59,983 nucleotides of DNA from Mycobacterium gordonae (GTDB lineage Bacteria; Actinomycetota; Actinomycetes; Mycobacteriales; Mycobacteriaceae): contig NZ_LKTM01000224.1 of the NCBI RefSeq assembly GCF_001417955.2, forward strand, positions 1 to 59,983. Reading direction: 5' to 3'. Shown piece after piece: positions 1-8,280 of the stretch (positions are counted from its first letter, which is position 1; each line of letters starts with the position of its first letter). A program made the translations under genes and the position numbers. Below the pieces are notes generated by a model. That model was not told where the DNA came from. It ran no database searches and saw only the letters and a list, made by a program, of their open reading frames with translations.

Positions 1-488
1 GGGGCAACGGCGCCGCCGGGCCCGCCCGGGGCACCAGACCCACCGGCGCCGCCGTTGCCCCAGAGAATGCCGCCGCCGCCGCCGTTCTGCCCGGTTCCAG
101 GGGCGCCGTTGGTCCCGTCCCCGATCAGCGGACGCCCGAGTAGCAGATTGGTGGGCGCATTGATGACGCCCAGCACGGCTTCTTCCAGCAATCCGAGCGG
201 CGACGTGCTGGCTGCCTCGGCGGCCGCATATGACGCACCGGCATTGCTCAACGCCCGCGCGAACTGCGACTGAAAGGCCTCCGCCTGAACGCTCACCAAC
301 TGGTAAGCCGCACCATGTCCGGAGAACAACGCCGCGATCGCGGCCGACACCTCATCCGCGGCCGCCGCCAACACCCCGGTGGTTGACGCCGCCGCAGCGG
401 CGTTGGCCGTGCTTACTGACAACCCAATGCCCGACGCCTGCGCTGCCGCTGCCGCCATCAATTCCGGTGCTGCAATCACAAACGACAT
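1..488 (-). CDS. PE_PGRS family protein, N-terminal part (cut by window edge)
   Basis: The reading frame starts with [16 protein letters not shown] and shows a typical PE domain of about 95 residues (two long helices, with YAAAEAAS near the end). A linker then carries [19 protein letters not shown], which is standard in PE_PGRS proteins, and the first Gly-Gly-X repeats follow ([19 protein letters not shown]). The frame runs off the left edge, so the bulk of the PGRS domain is not visible. The ATG at 488 has a GGGAG ribosome site about 7 bases upstream. PE domains are exported by ESX (usually ESX-5) systems to the cell surface. The specific role cannot be told from this part. Confidence 0.93.
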   Translation of the reverse strand, partial: MSFVIAAPELMAAAAAQASGIGLSVSTANAAAAASTTGVLAAAADEVSAAIAALFSGHGAAYQLVSVQAEAFQSQFARALSNAGASYAAAEAASTSPLGLLEEAVLGVINAPTNLLLGRPLIGDGTNGAPGTGQNGGGGGILWGNGGAGGSGAPGGPGGAVA

Positions 489-1089
489 TTAAAAACTCCC
501 GCTGGAATGTTGGGGAAAGAAGGTATCCATTAGTATCACCCCTGCGAGGTAAAATCGCGGCACTTCCAATTATGTGGATCTTCGCGTCACCGATCGCGCG
601 ACACGCAGCGCTACAGGCAGCGGGCGAGGATCGACCGTGACCACTTTAGGATACGAAAGTGTCTGTATAGCAGCATAATTCGGATCTTTGACTAACGCAG
701 CGGAGCTCGGCCGCGACAGTGCCGTACCGGCGCTCAGCGCAGGTGGTCAGCGGCTCCGGCCATCGGTGGCGAAAGCGTTTTTGCAAAGACTTCGACCTGC
801 TGAATTTCGTCCGCAGGCCGTTATTCGCGGCCGTAATGAATTCATTTATTTTTGACGCGGGTTCCGTCGCTTTGCAGGTAGGCTGCCTGGCGGAACGCGA
901 ATATCCACATCTGACTCTAATAATTGACGGCTTTAACTGGCGGCGGAAGCGGAGAAAATCTGTTTCCGCCGAACGAACTAATGTTCCGCGGGCGCGCGTT
1001 TGCCGCTGACAGTCCCCCTCGTCCCACGAATGGGCCCCGAGGTGCTACCGCCCTCGGAGCAACGCGACTCAGGTGTCTAGACCGCTGAC
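489..1089. other. Intergenic region, about 600 bases, upstream of the PE_PGRS gene
   Basis: This stretch is visibly less GC-rich than the flanking genes and contains A/T runs (for example around 835-855 and 955-966). I see no supported gene. A short plus-strand frame at 719-1009 has no family resemblance and no ribosome site. A possible hairpin has 7-bp arms at 942-948 and 964-970 (GGCGGAA / TTCCGCC). Long untranslated or promoter regions before PE_PGRS genes are common, and this one probably holds that gene's promoter. Confidence 0.5.
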
Positions 1090-1398
1090 CTAACCGGCCC
1101 GGCCCGGCTCCCCCGGTCGACCGGGCTGTCCCGGCTGTCCCGGCTGACCGGGCTGCCCCGGTTCTCCTGGCTGACCCGGTTCACCACCCTGGCCCGGTTC
1201 ACCGCCAGCGCCGCCGGCTCCGCCCGGCCCGCCCGCGCCGCCCGGACCGCCGTCACCGCCGCGACCGCCGTCACCGCCTCTGCCTCCGGCACCGCCGCGG
1301 CCGCCGGCACCACCGGCACCGCCCGCGCCCCCGCGACCACCGGCACCGCCCTGGCCGCCCTCACCCCCGCGAGCACCCTCTTCGGTCGGGTCGGTCAT
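1090..1398 (-). CDS. Small collagen-like glycine-rich protein
   Basis: The 102-residue product begins MTDPTEEGARGGEGGQGG. It is then almost entirely Gly-X-Y triplets: first GGAGGRGGAGG-type repeats (about residues 10-65), then GEPGQPGEPGQPGQPG-type repeats (about 66-100) that resemble collagen-like bacterial proteins. There is no signal peptide or membrane segment and no folded domain. The next minus-strand frame is also open but has no such regularity, so it is treated as a shadow. No strong ribosome site is seen before the ATG. The function is unknown. The regular triplet pattern in one frame and the sensible start support a real gene, but such GC-rich repeats can also yield false frames. 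Confidence 0.6.
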   Translation of the reverse strand: MTDPTEEGARGGEGGQGGAGGRGGAGGAGGAGGRGGAGGRGGDGGRGGDGGPGGAGGPGGAGGAGGEPGQGGEPGQPGEPGQPGQPGQPGQPGRPGEPGRAG

Positions 1399-1559
1399 GA
1401 GATCCGCACCGGTACGCGTGCCGACGACTTCAACATTGGGTGGCCTCCTGCTGGTTCGCTCTGTGCGATCGGGTTTACGCTACGCGCATCGATCGAGCGA
1501 TCGGCACTCCCATCCGACCGATAGTGGGAGAAGGTCGCGTTCAAAACCGCTATACAGCC

Positions 1560-1865
1560 CTAGCCGTCGGACAGGTACCGCTCGACCGACTCAACCTTGT
1601 GCGTCATCGCGTCGGTTGTCCCCGCGCGCATGTCGGCCTTGATCACGGTGCTCACCCGGGGTGCCCGCGCCGCTACCGCCTCCACCGCCCGCTGCACCAC
1701 GGCCATCACTTCCGCCCAACTGTCGCCCTCGATGACGGTGAACATGGAATCCGTCTTATTGGGCAGCCCAGACTCGCGAACCACCCGGACCGCCTCGGCA
1801 ACGATCTCGCCGACGGCCTCCCCAACGCCCATCGGGGTAACCGAAAACGCAACCAGCACAGACAC
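1560..1865 (-). CDS. MTH1187-type thiamine-binding family protein (Rv1898-like)
   Basis: The 101-residue protein starts at a GTG ([20 protein letters not shown]). It has the pattern of the MTH1187/YkoF-type ferredoxin-like fold: VAFSVTP at the N terminus, [20 protein letters not shown] in the middle and [12 protein letters not shown] near the C terminus. Members bind thiamine or a related ligand and are cytosolic oligomers, with a physiological role that is often unclear. It is divergent from dtd, with 40 bases between the starts. The same pair (Rv1898 next to Rv1897c) occurs in M. tuberculosis as I remember it. Family membership is fairly sure; the ligand is an inference. Confidence 0.85.
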   Translation of the reverse strand: MSVLVAFSVTPMGVGEAVGEIVAEAVRVVRESGLPNKTDSMFTVIEGDSWAEVMAVVQRAVEAVAARAPRVSTVIKADMRAGTTDAMTHKVESVERYLSDG

Positions 1866-1905
1866 CTCACGAGCCTACCGAGCCGTCATGGCAGCATCGA
1901 CGCCC

Positions 1906-2337
1906 ATGCGGGTGCTGGTGCAACGGGTCTCTTCGGCGGCGGTGGTGGTGGACGATCAGGTGGTCGGCGCCATCCGGCCGCCGGGCCAGGGCCTGCTCGC
2001 CTTCGTCGGCGTCACCCACGGCGACGGCCCCGACCAGGCTCGTCGTCTGGCCGAAAAGCTTTGGACACTAAGGATTCTCGACGAAGAGAAGTCCGCCTCC
2101 GACGTCGGCGCGCCGATCCTGGTGGTCAGCCAGTTCACCCTCTACGCCAACACCGCCAAGGGCCGTCGCCCCTCCTGGAATGCGGCAGCACCCGGGCCCA
2201 TTGCCGAGCCGTTGGTGGCCGCGTTCGCCGACGCGCTGCGCGCGCTGGGCGCACACGTCGAGACGGGGACCTTCGGCGCGCACATGCAGGTCGAGCTGAC
2301 CAACGACGGGCCGGTGACCGTTTTGCTGGAGTTGTGA
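1906..2337 (+). CDS. dtd: D-aminoacyl-tRNA deacylase
   Basis: The 143-residue protein hydrolyses D-aminoacyl-tRNA (and glycyl-tRNA-Ala) to protect translation. It has the DTD hallmarks: N-terminal [13 protein letters not shown], the catalytic-loop motif SQFTLYA near residue 76, KGRRPSW after it, and the C-terminal cross-subunit NDGPVT motif with the Gly-Pro near residue 135. Length is normal for the family. The start was placed at the ATG giving MRVLVQRV because the family begins there; an in-frame ATG at 1888 would add only six residues. The methyltransferase gene follows 16 bases downstream, suggesting cotranscription. Confidence 0.95.
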   Translation: MRVLVQRVSSAAVVVDDQVVGAIRPPGQGLLAFVGVTHGDGPDQARRLAEKLWTLRILDEEKSASDVGAPILVVSQFTLYANTAKGRRPSWNAAAPGPIAEPLVAAFADALRALGAHVETGTFGAHMQVELTNDGPVTVLLEL

Positions 2338-2353
2338 CGGGTACGTTCGCTCT

Positions 2354-3262
2354 ATGACGACATCTGATTTCGGGTCCCTCCGTGCCGACGACGACCAGTG
2401 GGACATCGTCAGCGGTGTCGGGTATACCGCCCTGCTGGTTGCGGGTTGGCGCGCGGTGCACGCCCTGAGTACGCGGCCGCTCGTGCGCGACGAGTACGCA
2501 CAGCACTTCATCACCGCCACCGCGGACCCCTATCTGACCGGATTGCTGAAAAACCCCGGCACCTCCGAAGACGAAACCACCTTCCCCCGGCTGTACGGCG
2601 TGCAGACCAGGTTCTTCGACGACTTCTTCACCAACGCCGGCGAAACCGGCATCCAGCAGGCGGTGATCGTCGCCGCCGGCCTGGACTCCCGGGCGTACCG
2701 CCTCGACTGGCCATCGGGGACAACGGTTTTCGAAGTCGATTTGCCGAAAGTGCTGGAGTTCAAAGCGCGGGTGCTGGACGACCTCGGCGCGAAACCCAGG
2801 GCGCAGCGGGTCGCGGTCGCGGCGGATCTGCGCGGCGACTGGACCGCCGAACTCATCAAGGCCGGCTTCGACCCCCAAGCCCCTGCCGCCTGGTCGGTGG
2901 AGGGGCTGCTGCCGTACCTGACCGGCGATGCCCAGGAGACGTTGTTCGCTCGGATCCACGAAAACAGCGCCCCAGACAGTCGGATTGCCACCGGCGCCCT
3001 GGGGTCTCGCCTGAATCACGACCAGCTCGCTGAACTGGAACGGTCGCACCCCGGTGTCAACATGTCCGGGGACGTCGACTTCTCCGCGCTCACCTACGAC
3101 AACCCGGCGAATCCGGCGGACTGGCTCCGGGAGCACGGGTGGTCGGTCGAGCCCGTCCGGAACACTCTCAATCTGCAAGCCGGTTATGGGCTCACTCCGC
3201 CGCCCGTGGACGTGAAGATCGACAGCTTCATGCGGTCGCAGTACGTGACGGCCACCCGCTGA
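2354..3262 (+). CDS. SAM-dependent methyltransferase (Rv1896c-like, leucine carboxyl methyltransferase fold)
   Basis: The 302-residue protein belongs to the mycobacterial family of putative SAM O-methyltransferases related to leucine carboxyl methyltransferases. It has the family's N-terminal [19 protein letters not shown] stretch. The SAM-binding motif I appears as [17 protein letters not shown] near residue 105, followed by an acidic [14 protein letters not shown]-terminal sheet ends in [10 protein letters not shown]. Mycobacteria carry many paralogues (Rv0281, Rv0726c and similar), whose substrates are mostly unknown. It sits 16 bases after dtd and converges on the nitrilase gene, whose end is only 4 bases away. 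Confidence 0.9.
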   Translation: MTTSDFGSLRADDDQWDIVSGVGYTALLVAGWRAVHALSTRPLVRDEYAQHFITATADPYLTGLLKNPGTSEDETTFPRLYGVQTRFFDDFFTNAGETGIQQAVIVAAGLDSRAYRLDWPSGTTVFEVDLPKVLEFKARVLDDLGAKPRAQRVAVAADLRGDWTAELIKAGFDPQAPAAWSVEGLLPYLTGDAQETLFARIHENSAPDSRIATGALGSRLNHDQLAELERSHPGVNMSGDVDFSALTYDNPANPADWLREHGWSVEPVRNTLNLQAGYGLTPPPVDVKIDSFMRSQYVTATR

Positions 3263-3266
3263 CCCG

Positions 3267-4187
3267 TCAGGACGCGGCGACGTGCCGTCGGTAATAGCGG
3301 CGGCCGTGCAGGCGTTGATAGTGCCATACCGCCGCGGGCAGCGCCCCCCGCGCGTGCAGCCAAAAACGTTCAGGCACATCTGAACTCGGCGCACACCGCC
3401 CCGTCGAGACGTCCGCCACCGCCACCCCTTCACCCTCGCCCGCAGCCGCCAGCACCGTGCCGTCGGCGGCGACGATCATGGTGCCGCCCTCGAAGCGGCC
3501 CTCATATCCCAGCGGCAACCAGGGCATCCGGCACCGCACGGTGCCTACGTGGGCCGCGTGCAGAACCGGCGCGCCCACGTAGCCCGCGAACGACGACGCC
3601 GCCAGTCGGGCGGTCAACGCGTTGCGCCGTTCCATCCGGCGAAAAGCCGCCCGCGGCCACCAGTCGGGGATCGACCACCAGCCTGAGCCCGTCATCGCCA
3701 GGTCGATGCGGCCGCGCAGTCGACGCACGGTCTGGGTTCGCATCAATTCCCAGCACACCGCCGCGCCCACCGTGAGGCCGCTGACGTCGATGACGCCGTC
3801 GTCGTGGCCGCCGATGTAGAAGGCGTTCTCCCACATCGTCGGAAGGTCTTTGTCGTGGCGGCCGGCAACGCCCTGCGATGTCACGACCAGATACGCGTTG
3901 CGCACGTTTCCGTCGGGGTCCCGGATCAACAACGAACCGCCGATCATCACCTCGTGGCGGCGCGCCAGCGCGATCAGTAGTTCGGTGGCCTTGCCGTCGG
4001 CGGGCAGGGCGGCATCCGCCAGTTCCGGCCAGAAACCGACGCCGGTGGTGAAGAACTCCGGCAAGGCGATGGTCTGTGCGCCCGCTGTGACGGCATCCTC
4101 AACCAGACGTTCGACGGTGGCCAGGTTCGCGTCGACGTCGGCCGGGACCGCCTCGAGTTGGATTGCGGCACAGCGCATAGAGACCAT
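3267..4187 (-). CDS. Carbon-nitrogen hydrolase (nitrilase superfamily)
   Basis: The 306-residue protein carries the full nitrilase-superfamily triad: Glu44 in LPEFF, Lys113 in HDKDLPTMWE and Cys145 in GAAVCWELMR. The family hydrolyses nitriles, amides or carbamoyl compounds through a thioester on the Cys. The surroundings (GGSLLIRDPDG, GGTMIVAADGTVLA) are typical of the amidase branches rather than true nitrilases, but the substrate cannot be read off. The gene is the last of a tight minus-strand series after the BVMO and alcohol dehydrogenase, 9 bases after the latter. From memory M. tuberculosis has no counterpart between Rv1896c and Rv1895. An ATG three codons in is an alternative start. 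Confidence 0.9.
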   Translation of the reverse strand: MVSMRCAAIQLEAVPADVDANLATVERLVEDAVTAGAQTIALPEFFTTGVGFWPELADAALPADGKATELLIALARRHEVMIGGSLLIRDPDGNVRNAYLVVTSQGVAGRHDKDLPTMWENAFYIGGHDDGVIDVSGLTVGAAVCWELMRTQTVRRLRGRIDLAMTGSGWWSIPDWWPRAAFRRMERRNALTARLAASSFAGYVGAPVLHAAHVGTVRCRMPWLPLGYEGRFEGGTMIVAADGTVLAAAGEGEGVAVADVSTGRCAPSSDVPERFWLHARGALPAAVWHYQRLHGRRYYRRHVAAS

Positions 4188-4196
4188 GCTGCCAGA

Positions 4197-5222
4197 TCAG
4201 GGCAGCAACAGGACCTTGACGTCGTCGCCGGAACGTGCCGCGGCGGTCGCATAACCCTTGGCGGCCTCGTTGAGCGGCAGCGTCGTGGTGAAGATGCCGT
4301 CGACGTGCAACCGGCCCGACTGCAGCAGCGGGATCAGCTCCGGCCACGTGCGCTGTACCGGGGCGGTGGTCCAGCGCACCGTGATGCTGCGGATCAGGCA
4401 TGCCAGTGCCGGGAAGGGGAACGGCTGCAGGTCGTGCACGCCGACCACCGATACAGTGCCGCCCGGCCGCACCGCGTAGAGCGCGTCGGTCAGGGACGCG
4501 TCGCTCGCGACGGCGTCGATCACCGCGTCGGCACCGCGGCCACCGGTGGCGGCCAGGATGGACTCCACCGTCGAGGATGCGACCGGCGTCGCGCCCCAGT
4601 CCGCTGCCCGCTGCAACCGCCCCGGCACCCGATCGACCGCGAAAACCGTTGCTGCGCCTTGGGCAAACGCGCTACGCAGCGCGCACAAGCCGACTGCGCC
4701 CAGGCCGATCACCGCCACCGTGCCGCCCAGCGGAATGTCGGCGCGCTGGGCCGCCGCCCAACCGGTTGCCAGGTTGTCGGTGAGCAGCAAGGCCTGTTCG
4801 GTGCTGATGCCCTCGGGGATCTTGCGCACCTGGAAGTCGGCGGCGTGCACCGCGAGCAGATCGGTCTGAGCGCCGGGAAGCGCACCGCCGCCGAAGATCT
4901 GCAGGCCCGAGTGGCACATCACCGGGTCATTGGTGGCGCAACCCGGGCACCTGCCGCAACCGGCTACCGAGGACACCAGCACTTCGTCACCTACTTTGAC
5001 GGTGCGCACGTCAGGCCCGGCCTCGACGACGGTGCCGAGGGCCTCGTGGCCCAGTGGCACCGGCTCGGTCAGCGGATAGTCACCTTCGTAGAAATGCAGA
5101 TCGGATCCGCAGATGCCGGCGGCCCGCACCGCGACGATCACGCCGTCCGGGCCGGTGAGGGCCGGGTCGGGCCGGGTGTCCACGCGGATGCTGGCGGGCC
5201 CGTCGATGACTACCGTGCGCAT
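4197..5222 (-). CDS. Zinc-dependent alcohol dehydrogenase (Rv1895-like)
   Basis: The 341-residue medium-chain dehydrogenase has catalytic zinc ligands Cys38 (GICGSD) and His59-Glu60 (LGHE). It has a four-Cys structural zinc lobe (Cys89, 92, 95 and 103; CGRCPGC) and a Rossmann motif VIGLGAVGLC near residue 171, so it should oxidise an alcohol or polyol with NAD(P). An AGGAGA ribosome site lies inside the 3' end of the BVMO gene, and the start is 4 bases after that gene's stop, so translation is probably coupled. In M. tuberculosis the orthologue Rv1895 is present, as I recall without the BVMO partner. Confidence 0.93.
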   Translation of the reverse strand: MRTVVIDGPASIRVDTRPDPALTGPDGVIVAVRAAGICGSDLHFYEGDYPLTEPVPLGHEALGTVVEAGPDVRTVKVGDEVLVSSVAGCGRCPGCATNDPVMCHSGLQIFGGGALPGAQTDLLAVHAADFQVRKIPEGISTEQALLLTDNLATGWAAAQRADIPLGGTVAVIGLGAVGLCALRSAFAQGAATVFAVDRVPGRLQRAADWGATPVASSTVESILAATGGRGADAVIDAVASDASLTDALYAVRPGGTVSVVGVHDLQPFPFPALACLIRSITVRWTTAPVQRTWPELIPLLQSGRLHVDGIFTTTLPLNEAAKGYATAAARSGDDVKVLLLP

Positions 5223-5226
5223 CGGC

Positions 5227-7155
5227 TCACTTCTCCTGTCGCAGAACGAAATCGGACCAGTCCGGCTCGCGCACCGCGGACCAGTATTCGTTGAGCCGCC
5301 ACGGGCTGACCGTGTGGATCTCGCCGTCGGCGTTCTTGAAGTACGAGTGCTTAACGGCGGGGTGCGACCACACCATCTGCTTGATCTCGGCTTGAGTCCG
5401 CTGATGCCACTGCTCGGCGGCTTCGGCGGTGGGCTCCAGCGCGACGAGGCGGTGTTCGGCCATGTGCTGCAAACACAGGTTGATGTACCGCATCTGCAGT
5501 TCGGACTGGAAGATCAGGCTGCCACCGTGCGCGAGATGCGTGCCCGGCCCGTAGACCAGGAACAGATTGGGAAATCCCGGCACGGTGATGCCCAGGTGCG
5601 CATACGGCCGGCTCCCCCACAGCGCGTGCAGGTCAATTCCGTTGCGGCCGATGATCTTCAGCGGCCACAGCACGTCGGTGTGCCGGAATCCGGTGGCGTA
5701 CACGATGATGTCGACGTCGTGTGTCACCCCGTCTTCGGTGACGATTCCGCCGGGCGTGATCCGTCGAATCGGCGTCCGGACAAGGTCGACGTTGTCGCGC
5801 TGCAGCGTCTTCAGCCAACTTCCGTTGTCCTGCAACGTGCGCTTGCCGGTGGCGGGGTAATCCGGCATCACCTTGGTCAACAAGTCGGATTCCTCGTCAA
5901 CCTGGCTGGTGATCCACTGGCTGAACATCATTCGCGCGGCGGCGTTGATATCGCTGACCGCGTAGTCCTGGTCGGCGTAGTTCGGGTCGCCGCGCGCCGC
6001 ATCCAGGCCCTTGTCGGCGCCCGGCCACAGCAGCAGGAAGCGATACCAGCGTCCGTAGTAGGGCAGGTGCCGCATCGCCCAGCGCACACCGTCGCCGACC
6101 TCGTCGTGATACATCGGGTTGGGGAACATCCACTGCGCGGTGCGCTGGAAAACCGTGAGGTGCTCCACGATTCCGGCGATCGCCGGCGCGATTTGAAATC
6201 CGCTGGCGCCGGCACCGACGAGGGCGACGCGTTTGCCGGAGAGGTCCACCGAGTGATCCCACGCCGCGGAGTGAAACGACGGCCCCGCAAAGGTGTCGGC
6301 GCCCTCGATTTCGGGGATATACGGCCTGTTCAGCTGACCCACCGCTGTGATGAGCGCGCGCGCCCGAATGCTGGTGTCGCCTTCGGCGCCCCGGAGGGCC
6401 ACATTCCACACGCCGGCGGCGTCATCCCATTCGGCGCCGAGGACCTCCGTATTCCATCGAACGGCATCGCCGAGATCATGCTTGGCCATCACCGCGGTGA
6501 AGTAACTCTGCAGCTCCGGCTGTTCGGCGAAGAAATGGGTCCAGTCGTTGTTGGGTTCGAAACTGTAGCAGTAGAAGTGGTTCGCGACGTCCACCCGGGC
6601 GCCGGGATAGCTGTTCTCCCACCAGGTTCCGCCGGGGCCGGCGTTCTTCTCGATGATGGTGAACGGGATGTTGGCCTGTTTGAGCCGGATTCCGCCCAGG
6701 ATGCCCGATTCGCCGCACCCGATCACGACAACCGGGAAGTCCGCCACTGACGCGGCCGGCAGTGCCACCGGCCGACGTGGGTCGACACCCTCGAGGTCCA
6801 TCTCCTCCCGCGCCAGCGGCAGGTAGTCATCGGGAACGTGTTCGCAGGCGGCCCAATCCATCATTTCCCGAATCAGTTCGTCGCTCAGCGGCGGCGGTTC
6901 CGGGCAGCCGCGGTCACGGTAGTCGGCGATCACCGCCAGCGCCTCGGCCCGCGCACGGGCCTTGTCCTCCTCGGACATGAAGCCTTGTACTTCGTTGAGG
7001 AACAGGCCCATCTGTTTGAAGTCTCGGATGAAGCGGGGATCGCCGGTGATGTGTACCAGGGACAGCAGCAACGTCGGGATGCTGACGTCCTGCAGTGCGG
7101 CTGCGATTTCCGCGGTGGGCGTGGTGAAGGGTTCTCCGGCGTACCGGCTGCGCAT
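5227..7155 (-). CDS. Baeyer-Villiger type flavin monooxygenase
   Basis: The 642-residue flavoprotein has an N-terminal extension of about 135 residues and an FAD-binding motif VVVIGCGESG at 142-151. It has GTWWENSYPGARVD near 176 and the Baeyer-Villiger fingerprint FxGxxxHxxxW/D at 289-300 (FAGPSFHSAAWD). A second Rossmann motif GAGASG for NADPH lies at 314-319, and a late VYATGF-type motif is present. Such enzymes insert oxygen next to a carbonyl, turning ketones into esters. The start at 7155 was chosen because GAAAGGA lies nine bases upstream; the longer frame to 7182 lacks a site. It heads an operon with an alcohol dehydrogenase and a hydrolase. Substrate unknown. Confidence 0.93.
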   Translation of the reverse strand: MRSRYAGEPFTTPTAEIAAALQDVSIPTLLLSLVHITGDPRFIRDFKQMGLFLNEVQGFMSEEDKARARAEALAVIADYRDRGCPEPPPLSDELIREMMDWAACEHVPDDYLPLAREEMDLEGVDPRRPVALPAASVADFPVVVIGCGESGILGGIRLKQANIPFTIIEKNAGPGGTWWENSYPGARVDVANHFYCYSFEPNNDWTHFFAEQPELQSYFTAVMAKHDLGDAVRWNTEVLGAEWDDAAGVWNVALRGAEGDTSIRARALITAVGQLNRPYIPEIEGADTFAGPSFHSAAWDHSVDLSGKRVALVGAGASGFQIAPAIAGIVEHLTVFQRTAQWMFPNPMYHDEVGDGVRWAMRHLPYYGRWYRFLLLWPGADKGLDAARGDPNYADQDYAVSDINAAARMMFSQWITSQVDEESDLLTKVMPDYPATGKRTLQDNGSWLKTLQRDNVDLVRTPIRRITPGGIVTEDGVTHDVDIIVYATGFRHTDVLWPLKIIGRNGIDLHALWGSRPYAHLGITVPGFPNLFLVYGPGTHLAHGGSLIFQSELQMRYINLCLQHMAEHRLVALEPTAEAAEQWHQRTQAEIKQMVWSHPAVKHSYFKNADGEIHTVSPWRLNEYWSAVREPDWSDFVLRQEK

Positions 7156-7179
7156 CGAGTGCGGTCCTTTCGGTCGATA

Positions 7180-7208
7180 CAATTACGCTACCCAAGGTTG
7201 CGTAATTG
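7180..7208. promoter_or_regulatory. Operator-like palindrome upstream of the BVMO operon
   Basis: A perfect 9-bp inverted repeat (CAATTACGC at 7180-7188, GCGTAATTG at 7200-7208) flanks an 11-base centre. That centre itself contains ACC/GGT half sites in register, so the whole element is a 29-bp two-fold symmetric site. It lies 24 bases upstream of the BVMO start, where a repressor of the TetR or similar class would bind. No adjacent regulator gene is present in the window. Confidence 0.65.
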
Positions 7209-7289
7209 GCAGCCCCACGCTACCCGCGGTGCCGCGCCGTGAGCAAGAGTGTGCTGGTCGAGCATGGCGAGGCGTGCGAGGATCTCCGC

Positions 7290-7634
7290 GTGACTGCGCG
7301 CCGCACCGGTGAGACTGCTGTAAAAGTGGCGTTGCTGACCGGGATCTGCATGGGCGTCGCGGCCGCGTTGACATCGGTGTTTCCGGCCAGCGCCTACTGG
7401 ACGCAGCCGTTCGTTTGCCGGGGCGGGTACGAATTGGCCTACCGCACCTCGCGCTACACCCAGTCGTCCAATCGCACCAGCACCAGCGTGCACTTTCAGT
7501 GCGCCGGTACGGCCGACGGGTACGACGCGAATGTCGTGCTGATCGGAGCGTTGCAGACGGTATTGGTGGCAGTGGTGTTGAGTGCTGTGCTGTTCGCCGC
7601 GCGGGTGAGAGCGCGACGGCAGGAGCGGCGCTGA
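7290..7634 (+). CDS. Hypothetical two-span membrane protein
   Basis: The GTG at 7290 follows a GAGGAT ribosome site and gives 114 residues beginning MTARRTGETAVKVALLTG. There are two hydrophobic spans, about residues 11-32 (VALLTGICMGVAAALTSVF) and 77-100 (VLIGALQTVLVAVVLSAVLF). Between them is an extracytoplasmic loop with two Cys (FVCRGG and HFQCAGT) that could form a disulfide. The C terminus is highly basic. I recognise no family. Upstream in-frame starts exist (for example GTG at 7239) and cannot be excluded. It is followed 76 bases later by another membrane protein gene on the same strand. Confidence 0.7.
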   Translation: MTARRTGETAVKVALLTGICMGVAAALTSVFPASAYWTQPFVCRGGYELAYRTSRYTQSSNRTSTSVHFQCAGTADGYDANVVLIGALQTVLVAVVLSAVLFAARVRARRQERR

Positions 7635-7710
7635 AGATTGGCGAGAACGCGTTCTCGTCGGCCGCGGCACTGCCCCGAGAATTTGACGCGACGATCGGAG
7701 GCGGAGTGCG

Positions 7711-8169
7711 ATGACACCACTGCTGACGGCCTGCAGTGGTTTTCTGCTGGCTGTGCTGTGGATGGACCTGATCTTCGACGTGCAGGTGTTCAAGCACACC
7801 GAGGCCGAGTTGCCCGAGCCCGTGCTGGCGTCGATCGCGGGCTACTATCGCCGCGCCACCACCACCTCCCGCCCGATGGGCCGGTTGATCGCCCTGGTGA
7901 TGCTGATCTTGTTGGGCGCGCTGGCCTTTCAGGCAGCAGACGGTCGCGACCCGGTGTGGCTGCTGGTGATATCGGGTGGCGCCGCCGGCCTTCCGGTAGC
8001 TCTGGCTTTGATGCGCACAGTCCCGAATGCGATCCGGTTGGGCAGCCGCGCCGACCCGCCGGCCCAGCAGAGCCGCCTCGCTCGTGCGGTCTGCCGAGAC
8101 CACCTGATCTGCTTCGCCTGCATGCTGGGTTTCCTGGCGTTGTGGCTCACCCGCGGCCTGCAGATCTGA
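7711..8169 (+). CDS. Hypothetical four-span membrane protein
   Basis: The 152-residue protein (MTPLLTACSGFLLAVLWMD) has four hydrophobic segments at about 5-25, 58-76, 83-100 and 130-148. A GYYRRATTTSRPMGR stretch lies before the second. A GGAG ribosome site precedes the ATG. No conserved enzymatic motif is visible, and I do not recognise the family beyond a small integral membrane protein. It lies between another membrane protein and the KstR-box/nitronate monooxygenase gene, and the 111-base gap to that gene contains its own regulatory site. Confidence 0.8.
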   Translation: MTPLLTACSGFLLAVLWMDLIFDVQVFKHTEAELPEPVLASIAGYYRRATTTSRPMGRLIALVMLILLGALAFQAADGRDPVWLLVISGGAAGLPVALALMRTVPNAIRLGSRADPPAQQSRLARAVCRDHLICFACMLGFLALWLTRGLQI

Positions 8170-8229
8170 AGGGGCCTAGTTCGAACAAACGGGACCAGGC
8201 TGGCCTCGTCGGCAATGCTGGTATTAAAC

Positions 8230-8243
8230 TAGAACACGTTTCA
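8230..8243. promoter_or_regulatory. KstR-type operator
   Basis: The 14-base sequence TAGAACACGTTTCA fits the KstR consensus TnnAACnnGTTnnA exactly. KstR is the TetR repressor of mycobacterial cholesterol catabolism and is released by steroid CoA thioesters. The site lies 37 bases upstream of the nitronate monooxygenase start. The M. tuberculosis orthologue, Rv1894c, is listed among KstR-controlled genes as I remember it. Confidence 0.75.
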
Positions 8244-8280
8244 ATTTTTGGCATCGGTCCCGCGCCCCACAGGAGTAGGC

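Noticed and set aside
719..1009. Plus-strand 96-residue frame in the PE_PGRS upstream region
   Set aside because: No ribosome site, no resemblance to a known family and unusual composition. It looks like a chance frame in an AT-richer stretch.
1077..1376. Second minus-strand frame over the collagen-like gene
   Set aside because: It reads an Ala/Val/Arg mix without the Gly-X-Y order and is a shadow of the repeat.
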